Below, in pieces: positions 56,813-64,000 of a DNA stretch of 64,000 nt. The translations under genes were made by a program, and so were the position numbers. A model generated the notes under the pieces. That model saw only the letters and a program-made list of their open reading frames with translations. It ran no database searches and was not told the DNA's origin. Position 1 is the stretch's first letter. Each line of letters opens with the position of its first letter. This DNA comes from Pohlia nutans (lineage: Eukaryota; Streptophyta; Bryopsida; Bryales; Mniaceae). The stretch is from contig CM040100.1 of NCBI GenBank assembly GCA_022496805.1, forward strand, positions 14,103,009 to 14,167,008. The letters are read 5' to 3'.

Positions 56813-59040
56813 GCACGACCTCGGCCCCGGCTAGCAAGCTGTTGCAGTGCTTCCTCAACTTCGAGATCTGGCAAATCCAGCCCAGATTGGTGGCAGCCAC
56901 GCAGCGCTCCACCCTGCCCATTCCGCCCACACATGCTGGCACCCACGCAGCGCTCCGCCCCGCCCTTTGTGCCGACTATTGAACTGCTGGTGCATGCCAC
57001 GCGAGCCTGTCGCCTTCCCCGTCCACGCCCACGACCTCCGCGACTACTGCTGCCACGACCTAGATCGGCCTCACTACTGTTGTTGTGAGATAGCAGCTCC
57101 TCCGCAGCTGCATTCAAACTGCCCACTAGCATCGTCGTGTTCTTCATCCTTTTTGCTCCGCTTACTGATGTCTCGCCGCGTGTCTGAAGCCTTGCGTCTT
57201 CTCCATCTTCTGTCCTAGTACTGCTCTCCTCGTCACTTCCGCCACCGCCCTCTCTACGGATCAATTCGTCCAGGTCTGTATCTGATTCTTCTTCGCTCAG
57301 CTCATGAATGGAGTCTTCTTGTCCTCCTTCTAGTATGTCATCTTCATCCTCTGAACTTTCTTGATCCCCGTCGAATTGTTGATCACGGTGCACATCCTAG
57401 ACGTTGCCGTTGTGGATGTGGATCGGCGCTACCGCATGCGCCATCGACGGTTCTCTTGCCACCACAGCTCCGTTTTGTAGCGGTGTTTGCCTCAACGTTT
57501 GTATCGGGCATTACATCAGTCCACTACTCATATCGCAACCAGGAATTGATTGAGCTGCTGAAGCCGTCCGGGTCTCCCTCGCATCTTCGGCCCTTCCATC
57601 CAAGGGCGTGGCTAGCATGGTGGCGCCACAAGAAACGCAAACCGGCTGGTGTCGTCTTCTTTGTGAGTGGCGCTTTCAGTGGCAGTCGGAGTAGGAAAGG
57701 GGCATCGAGTAAGCGTACAAGGTGGCGCGCTTGTGCGTCAGAGTAACCTTTCTGTGCACACCACTGAACAATGATGCACTTCTCAACGTCCAATCTGATG
57801 CGGTCACAGTCCTCCTCACTCGACATAGTAAACGCCAGTGCTTACACGGTGAGACTCCGGTTTGAGTTCAATCGTTAGGAGAATTTATAGATCTGCTCGA
57901 GGCAGTCCAATTTTTTTCTTTGGAGCTTGGATCTCCATTTATTGCGTAGCTCATCAATGGCCGCAGCCTTGGTCACTGGAATCTTGTAGATGCTCATCGG
58001 CTAGGCAATTGTGATTGATTCATGAGATTCGGAATTGAATGCAAACTTAGGCAGATCCACTATTCCAATGTGACAGCGTTGGTTTTGTTTGGTGTGATGC
58101 TGGTCCACAAGGTCCGTTGAAACTTTGAATGAATAATTTTGAACAAGTTATGCGTGACACCTGGATGAGGTGTAAATTCCTATGAAGATCGCCTGGAATA
58201 CTCACTGCAGATTGGTGTCAGCCTGTTCACTGCTTTCGCATGGGCAGGGCCCTCAAAGTTCCATATTCCAACGAACTTCATCATTTGTATGAGCTACATT
58301 CATCCCGTACTCTTCTCGGCCATCCAACTGAGGGCAACCAGAATCCTCCACTTTGCATCAAAAATTTCAAAGAGAATGGAAGAGTACACGATAATAAAAA
58401 ATGTGGTGAATTGACAATTGAGTATTTCAGCATGTTACTTGTGCCTCCGTGAACCTTACTACATGTAAAATTCACCATAAAAAATTCATGCTGCAAATTG
58501 TCCTTTATGGATGAGAAATTGGGAAAACTTTTTGTACATCATGCAAAAAATGCATGGTTGAGCGTTTAGGGGTTAAAATTCAAAACTCTTTTGTAATTCA
58601 AATACAAATAAGATATTGACAATCTATGAATGAATTTTCTTTTATGATGGGTTGAAATGTAATACTCTAAGTGTAGTGATTTTTGGAGATTTTTTGGTTG
58701 CTTAATTTTACAAGTTGGTTTCTCAAGAGCATTTTTGAACACTTTTGAATTAAGATTTTAGAATTTTTTTGGTGAATCACTGCAACATGAAATGAGGCAT
58801 AAAAATTCACAAATCATCCCCTTTCTAATCGGTTCTCACATGCATGAAGTCAAATTCCTATAGAATCTATGGTAAAAATTCACACTGTAAAAAGTGCATG
58901 GCGGATGAGAAAACATGAATGAAATTTGTACATCGTTCAAAAAATGAACGCTTAAGCAGTTTAAGGTTAATCATATGTTTCATTTAATATGATCGATTGA
59001 ATTTTTCATTTTATAACCCTGAATCCCTAGTCCTTTAGGG

Positions 59041-59754
59041 TTGCTTAATGAGTGTAAATGGCCTTTAACCCTTGAATGTGCAAGGCTTGGAAATATAGAT
59101 ATTAGCACCTATGCAACTAGTGGCAGCCGTGCCATTGAACACGTTACCGCAGAAAGAGCATCATGGCTGCAGAAGAAGGCCTACAATAGTCGTGACCTCC
59201 ATGAACATGGATTATCTCCTCAAACGGTTCCGGATCGGAACGGGCGAATGAGACAACCCATGCTCAAGTGTATAATATATTAGTGGGACCCTTGTCGTTG
59301 AGCACGTTGTTGCAGAAGGACCTCCATGAGTATGGATTGTATGAACTCAACCAGTTCCGGATTGGAACGGTCCAGTGAGACAACCCATACTCAAATGTAT
59401 AAGGTAGAAGCACCAGAAACTGTTAGGTACTAATTGTGGTCACCTACAAAAGCACCTATTTCAACTTCAAGAGTTCCCAATCTAGTTATCACAAACATTA
59501 ATTATGAATACCAAGTTAGCAATCTAATTGGACTAGAAATAAAAGAGAGTCATTGGTACACCTACTGACGTCAATAGTGGTCTATGCATATTAATTTTGA
59601 AAATTTATAAAAAAATCATACATTGTGAAAAAATTAATTAAAAATTGAGCTTGGTTATTAAACCCAAAGTTTTATGTGCTGCAATCAGTTTTTATCATTG
59701 AAAATCATCGCTCCACGTAGGTTGAAATGCTTAAACTAACGGCAACTGTACCCC
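59041..59754. other. No recognised gene; imperfect tandem duplication
   Basis: About 59140-59275 and 59290-59400 are diverged copies sharing GACCTCCATGA, CGGTTCCGGAT and GAGACAACCCATGCTCAA-type blocks. The open frame at 59041-59283 lies in it but is not recognised. Confidence 0.5.
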
Positions 59755-60160
59755 TTAAGGTAGGATGTCCTAAAACCACCACCTCTCCCAATTATGACAT
59801 GTAGACCTTTCTTGGGGCCACCACAGTTGAGACTCAAAACCACCAATTCACTATTCAATTAGACCAATGGCATGCCAAGCATTGCGAAGAAATAGTTGGT
59901 GGTTTTGGGTATCATTATGAGTGAAAGTTAATACCACATGGTGTGGACATGAGGAAACCTAGAGGTTTGATTTGGGTCAGAGGTTACTTTCCACTTTGGA
60001 ATTTTGTATAAAATTGACAAATGCGAATTAGATGTTGAAATTTTTGCAATCCTCATCAAAACCTATTTCGAATGCGGTCATTTTTTTTTGAATTTAGCAC
60101 TGCCAAAAATAGGCCAGATTGCTTAAGTTGGTGGTTTTAGGACAATCAACCTTACCTTAG
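59755..60160. mobile_element. MITE with GTCCTAAAACCACCA ends (about 405 bp)
   Basis: CTTAAGGTAGGATGTCCTAA followed by AACCACCA at the left is inverted at the right as TGGTGGTTTTAGGACAATCA and ACCTTA. The end motif resembles that of the MITE at 26657-26865. No coding sequence. Confidence 0.65.
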
Positions 60161-60404
60161 TAGATAGATAGAAACACCAACCCTAAAAAAGGGCCGGCGT
60201 GAATAAAGTGTCCGTTCGTAATGTCAATGACCCGATGCCCACCGGACAAAGAGACATTGGAACAATACTACTCTCCCCTTTCGAGGATGGACACTATAGT
60301 AACCAAAACAAAGTAACAGTAACAGTAACAAAGGAAAAGAGCGAAGTAATGATGGTTGAGTGCTAGTTTGTATAAAGGTATGTTTAGTGTTAGGTTTTAT
60401 CACC

Positions 60405-60480
60405 AAGTCATGAGTTCTTTGGTTGGTTGGTGAAGGGCGTTGTATCACAATTATGTGGTCCGGGTTCGAAACCAATTGGG
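60405..60480 (+). repeat. tRNA-derived SINE-like head
   Basis: GGTTGGTGAAGGGCG (A-box-like) is followed about 35 bases later by GGGTTCGAAACC, a near-perfect RNA polymerase III B-box. An acceptor stem and cloverleaf cannot be completed, so a SINE or tRNA relic is favoured over a tRNA gene. Confidence 0.45.
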
Positions 60481-60603
60481 CTCGTAGAGCAGTGGTGTTA
60501 CCTTAGTACAATAGAAACATACTATGAGAAAGGCGAAGTATATTTAGGAACCGGAACCTGGGGGGGTATGTGTAGGCGGGCTAGGTTCTCCACTCCTGGG
60601 TAT

Positions 60604-60777
60604 CGTTAAAGGACCGTATGTCCAATTCGGCCAATTTTTGAGCCCTTTTTTTGGGCAGAATTGGCAGCTGAGGTGGACTGCCGATTCTGCCAGTCATAAT
60701 CGGTCAGGCCTGCCGATTCGGTCCGTAGAGATACGGTCTCGACCGTATGTCCGAATTGGACATACGGTCCTTTAACG
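60604..60777. mobile_element. Foldback element 1, arms with GGACCGTATGTCC
   Basis: The 27-bp perfect inverted ends CGTTAAAGGACCGTATGTCC... lie at 60604-60630 and 60751-60777. The outermost TTAA could be target duplications. A second palindrome, GACCGTATGTCC with its inverse, lies at 60741-60769. Confidence 0.8.
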
Positions 60778-60897
60778 CTAGAGAAGCTGCAGGGTAGTGC
60801 CGATTCGGCAGTATGGTTCGGCCAGCTGGCTCGCCCTACGGGCTCGCCAGTGACCTCACCATACTGCCGAATCGGCACTACCCTGCAGCTTCTCTAG
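60778..60897. mobile_element. Foldback element 2, 40-bp perfect arms
   Basis: 60778-60817 and 60858-60897 are exact inverted copies beginning CTAGAGAAGCTGCAGGGTAG, separated by a 40-base loop. It abuts foldback 1 and shares the GCCGATTCGGCAG-like motif. Perfect arms imply recent origin. It lies 300 bases upstream of the PET117-like gene. Confidence 0.85.
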
Positions 60898-61196
60898 TAC
60901 GTAAGCCGCAGCATGGGGCGGGTACCGGTATCTTGGGCATGAGCCGCGGGTCAGCCGGCCCAACTTCCGCGCGGTCTCATCATTTGCTGAGGGGTTCGCA
61001 CACGACGAGCGAGAAGACGGACAATGATGTCTCGGTCGCCATGTTTTGAAAAACACGAAAGCATTACTCTCGCCTTCGGAAACGGACTGAAGTGGAAAGA
61101 CGACTGATGCAATAAGTTACTCACGCGGCGCCGAACAGACAAGAAAATAAAAAACCTAGCCATGTTAGTTTGCAGTATTTGAACGGGGAGTGGACA

Positions 61197-61415
61197 ATGG
61201 GGAGCAATCGCCGGGCTATAGGCTTCCTTGCGGGCGTGCTTTTCGTTACAGGCGCGGGCATTTTCTCTGTGCACTCTATGCAAAAGGAAGAGCGCGTCAA
61301 CCTTCACCGGGGCGTCATTCGAGATCAAGCGTTGATGGCACTCAAGGAGCAGCAGCGGAAAGAACAGCAACAGCAAGCGGAACAATTTTCTTCTGTGCAT
61401 TCTGTCCAACATTAG
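61197..61415 (+). CDS. Small mitochondrial membrane protein, PET117-like
   Basis: 72 residues. An N-terminal hydrophobic segment (about residues 7-25) is followed by VHSMQKEERVNLHRGVIRD and a Gln/Lys-rich helix. The spacing of the membrane anchor and the (H)xxQxxER...L..GVIRD motif resembles PET117, an inner-membrane assembly factor of cytochrome c oxidase. The length fits that family. I chose the ATG at 61197 because it starts just before the membrane segment; an upstream in-frame ATG at 61170 adds nine residues. Single exon in this reading. The assignment rests on a short motif, so an unrelated small membrane protein is possible. Confidence 0.5.
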   Translation: MGSNRRAIGFLAGVLFVTGAGIFSVHSMQKEERVNLHRGVIRDQALMALKEQQRKEQQQQAEQFSSVHSVQH

Positions 61416-62661
61416 GTTACTCAACCGTCTCCTTCCTCGTACGCTTCATCTCCTTACCGCTCTATTTTATTTATTTATTTTTGGTAAACTCTCTGCACTC
61501 CCTCCGCATTCTACCGTAGGGTTTCCGACTTTCAATGCACGATCCACAATGTCACAGGCTCCTTATTCTCACTTGAGGATCTTACTTCAATTCGTCATAA
61601 AACGCGAATTATTCTCACATTTTGTAAATGGCATAAGGAAGTGAAGGAGCGCATTCTAGGTTGCTCAGACTTTGAGCACCTTTTCGTCTGTTCTCGTCGC
61701 GTTCAAGCAGGTTGTGGAATGCGATTATTTGTAGTTTGTCTTTTAGAACCGACTATGTATTACGCTCTAGCTTTCTCCTTTTAAATTTGAAATTTTCTTA
61801 AGGGAATTGTAGGTCTCTGGCTCTTCTCAGAAGCGGTTTCAAACTTCAGTGGTTATCTAGTAAGATTTTGATCATGAATTTCCTTTGAGTGTTGCACTTC
61901 CAAGTAGTGAGCCTGGGATATCTTATTTTGCGTGCTGAGAATGCTGGAAGTGCCGAATGAAATGCGATATCATTGGCTTGGATAAGTTGAATTCTATTGA
62001 ACACCGATCATTTCAGAAGCATTCACTGCTTGGTGTTTTGAGAATCCGGAAGAGGAGCAATTCTTGTTAATTTTGATTTCCTGTATCGTGCATGAATTTT
62101 GATTTTGGCCTCGAAAGTGTCTTTGTAGAAGTGATTTAAGCGATCACTTAGCAGACAGACATACAGCCATGCTTTCTTTTGTTTTTATACCCTAGTTAAT
62201 ACTTACAGGCGTAGTTTTTTTGTCTTGTCTCAAGGCGTCCGTGCAATTTTACGATCACATTCTACTGATAACCATCCTGTACTTTTCTGGTCTAATTTAT
62301 GTTAATTTTGCTGAACATGCAAGCTTATCTCCTTTTCATGCTAGGCTGGGGCAGGTACCTGGAGGTTTATGTCCAGCGAACGCGATATTTGATAAAGTCC
62401 TTCACTACGGAATCTTTACAAAAATTGTTCATAGTGCACCTGCGCTCACGACAGTTTTGCTCGGCAGTAACGTCTTCCTATCACATATTACTTCGAAACC
62501 GGTGCGGAGCGACGTAGATCTAAATTAACGGCAGAAGTTGGTTTTACGAATTCACCTCATCTAAGCACACTTGAGCATCATTTTAGATTCCCTTTAGGAG
62601 ATAACTGCAGATTTATGAAGATTTAACTCTACTCCGTCGAGTTTTTGACAATCCTGCAGCC
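61416..62661. other. Intergenic: PET117-like 3' region and ARF-GAP 5' region
   Basis: No open frames with recognisable content. It must contain the PET117-like 3' UTR and the promoter and leader, perhaps with an intron, of the downstream gene. Confidence 0.4.
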
Positions 62662-64000
62662 ATGCAGTTCGCCAAGCTTGACGACTCGCCTATGTTTAGG
62701 AAACAGGTACATACATGGCCAGTCCATCCAGATGGGGAATAGATTCCTCGTCATGCTGTTGTTCTTGGTTACGGTAGGCTGCTGCTTGAATTATGTCAAA
62801 AGCATTTCAATGAGAAATTCTATGCTGATTTGAACATCATGGGTGACAGCTTCAGGCTCTTGAGGAAAGTGCAGAGGCACTGAGGGAGCGGTGTCAACGG
62901 TTCTACAAAGGGTGTCGCAAGTACACGTATGATTTTCAACCATGACCTTACAATTGCCTATTGGCTCAAAGTCTTTACGCCCGTGGCTCAGTCAGAGGCA
63001 TCTCGCAGTTCTGGGCTTTCTGATGTTGGGAAGTGTAGCAAACGGTCAAAAAGTAATTTATCTTGAAATTTTATTAATGTGTGGTTTGTAGTACCACAGG
63101 GATGGGTTGGGAGAAGCCCACGATGGTGACATTGCTTTCGCAAATGCTCTGGAGACTTTTGGAGGAGGCCATGATGATCCCATTAGTGTGGCTGTTGGAG
63201 GTTCCTTTTCTGCACTATTCTTTTATCAGAATCTTTTAGAAAATTAAACGATTTATTGGAAGTTAATTAGTACCGGCTTCAGAATTTTAATTATCACCAC
63301 GAGACTTCAAGCCCCCTTCGTGAAGTCTCTTGGTGATGATTAAGTAACCAAGTTGTTCCTTTTAATGTATGCTCCCCTTCCAGATCACCTCCTCGTCTTT
63401 CTCTACGTGCATGTTTCGTCTTTGTCGTGTGGAGGTCTCTAGTCTATATTTGAGTTCCATTGGTTACACCTACATTTAGTCTTCTTTACTCACAGGGTTT
63501 GCTGCTTTCAAGGTGAATTTTCATGATTTTATTTTTCATTTTTTTTGGGTATTTATTGCATTTGGATACAATAATGATTCTACTCAGATGAAATTTGTGG
63601 ATAGGCTGAAAACAACCAGATACAATCATGTGGACCGAATAATGCTCACGTGTGGAAATGTTTGGTGTGTTTCACTAATTTGGATGTAAGAAAAGTTTAT
63701 CGACCTTCATGTTTTTTGAGAGATCTGCTATAAAACTTAAATCTAGTGCCCAAGTTTAGGTGGGCGAACACGCCTTCATTCAGTAACTTATTTTTTCGCT
63801 GTTGGTGTCCATTTTGAGTGTGGGTTGGTAACAAGGGCCATAAAATAGCCTCACTTATACTGAGGATTGGATTGTTTCATCTCAACTTCGGTTTGTTGTC
63901 CCTTTTAGTTCGAACTTTTGTTCTTAGCGCTGTTGTCTATTCTGCTCTTTGATTATTGCTGATTTTTTTATGTCATGGAATTTTTATCAGGACCTGTGAT
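62662..64000 (+). CDS. BAR-domain ARF-GAP (AGD1-4/ACAP type), N-terminus, cut by window end
   Basis: Exons 62662-62706, 62856-62926, 63100-63200 and 63991 onward, all in phase with GT-AG borders. The protein starts MQFAKLDDSPMFRKQ and continues ALEESAEALRERCQRF, then GLGEAHDGDIAFANALETFG and GGGHDDPISVAVGGPV. This is the opening of the BAR domain of plant ARF GTPase-activating proteins with BAR, PH, ARF-GAP and ankyrin modules. These proteins act at the trans-Golgi network and in vesicle traffic, for example vein patterning by VAN3/SCARFACE in Arabidopsis. Only about 75 residues are inside the window; the catalytic ARF-GAP domain lies beyond it. Family call firm, paralogue undetermined. Confidence 0.88.

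Larger units (their letters stand above)
44860..57393 (-). pseudogene. piggyBac transposase (DDE_Tnp_1_7 type), split and decayed
   Basis: Cut-and-paste transposase specific for TTAA. Pieces in order (minus): acidic, glycine/arginine-rich N-terminus 57393-56817; a basic segment and first catalytic half 54492-53612; second half 45680-45195; then 45194-44860 with a Cys-rich zinc-binding tail (CRYC, CPQC). Catalytic aspartates by family motif are present: VTIDEM, LFIDNFFTS and RGVDVSDQ. The CACTA insert cuts between SSLH and GRRHMLF, and removing it with one ATG copy restores the frame. Removing the 2.3-kb insert with one GCAC copy does the same. Damage besides the inserts is an in-frame TAG at 54367-54365, another at 45197-45195 and a frameshift near 45040-45065. 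The true start codon is unclear. Family call firm; not functional as read. Confidence 0.9.
43305..58572 (-). mobile_element. piggyBac element, 15.3 kb with two nested insertions
   Basis: The ends are CCCCTAAACGTCCTCACC (43305) and CATGGTTGAGCGTTTAGGGG (58572), an inverted core of about ten bases. Flanking TTAA duplications lie at 43301-43304 and 58573-58576. It carries a decayed piggyBac transposase gene on the minus strand. After subtracting the CACTA (7.9 kb) and TIR (2.3 kb) inserts, the element would be about 5 kb. Its right ~120 bases and left ~40 bases are homologous to the ends of family-A MITEs, which identifies it as their likely source. An open frame at 57524-57826 (-), upstream of the acidic N-terminal exon, may be an additional exon or a second gene; I recognise no domain in it. 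Confidence 0.88.
43118..58966 (-). mobile_element. Family-A MITE split by the piggyBac element
   Basis: The left part is 43118-43300 and the right part 58577-58966, separated by the large element and its duplicated TTAA. In the uninterrupted copy at 31099-31656 (read in reverse), TTGAAAC is followed by TTAA and AATTCAAAA. Here TTGAAAC-TTAA is at 43294-43304 and TTAA-AATTCAAAA at 58573-58585. The outer flanks are TTAA at 43114-43117 and 58967-58970. Confidence 0.9.
42811..59040. mobile_element. Family-B MITE split by a 16-kb nested insertion
   Basis: The left part is 42811-42956, ending at TTAA 42957-42960. The right part resumes at TTAA 58967-58970 and ends at TCCTTTAGGG (59040). The two parts plus TTAA total 220 bp, matching the 221-bp copy at 32298. 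They join exactly at the internal CATCTTAATTATA-type site seen uninterrupted at 4569-4580. A family-C piece (42961-43113) and a family-A element lie in between. Confidence 0.8.

Noticed and set aside
60951..61424. 157-codon minus-strand frame
   Set aside because: It is largely the reverse of the PET117-like gene and its leader.

Overview
The window looks like nuclear DNA of a land plant, most likely a seed-free one (bryophyte, lycophyte or fern) or a gymnosperm. The evidence is a chloroplast flavodiiron protein gene of the FLVA type (a family lost from flowering plants), a plant-type cyclophilin with its KGRSGKP loop, an NLR resistance gene with an RPW8-like N-terminus, a BAR-domain ARF-GAP of plant AGD type, plant-like introns and short plant-type (CCCTAAA) telomeric repeats. 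The species cannot be named from the sequence. Genes are sparse; most of the window is AT-rich transposon sequence.

Layout. 1-6350: repeats, MITEs and a decayed relic of the 3' end of an NLR. 6354-10301 (-): a three-exon RPW8-type NLR with a one-base deletion in the NB-ARC domain. 10300-15700: repeats and a Tc1-like element. 15728-22943: a 7.2-kb giant inverted repeat with CACTA-like ends and a G-poor core. 24745-25863 (+): cyclophilin with promoter and 5' UTR intron. 26455-30210: MITEs. 30950-40357 (-): a 16-exon FLVA gene whose exon phases all agree, with several MITEs in its introns. 40680-42310: a repeat split by two tandem piggyBac-type MITEs. 42811-59040: a deeply nested transposon cluster. 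59041-60900: repeats and two foldback elements. 61197-61415 (+): a small PET117-like mitochondrial protein. 62662-64000 (+): start of an ARF-GAP gene cut by the window end.

The main discovery is a piggyBac-type system. A 15.3-kb element with a broken piggyBac transposase gene is bounded by TTAA duplications. Its termini match those of several MITE families spread over the window. It sits inside one of those MITEs, which in turn sits inside another MITE. Its transposase gene is split by a 7.9-kb CACTA element (3-bp ATG duplication) and a 2.3-kb TIR element (4-bp GCAC duplication). Removing each insert restores the reading frame at the junction, and related empty sites elsewhere in the window confirm the TTAA target for other family members.
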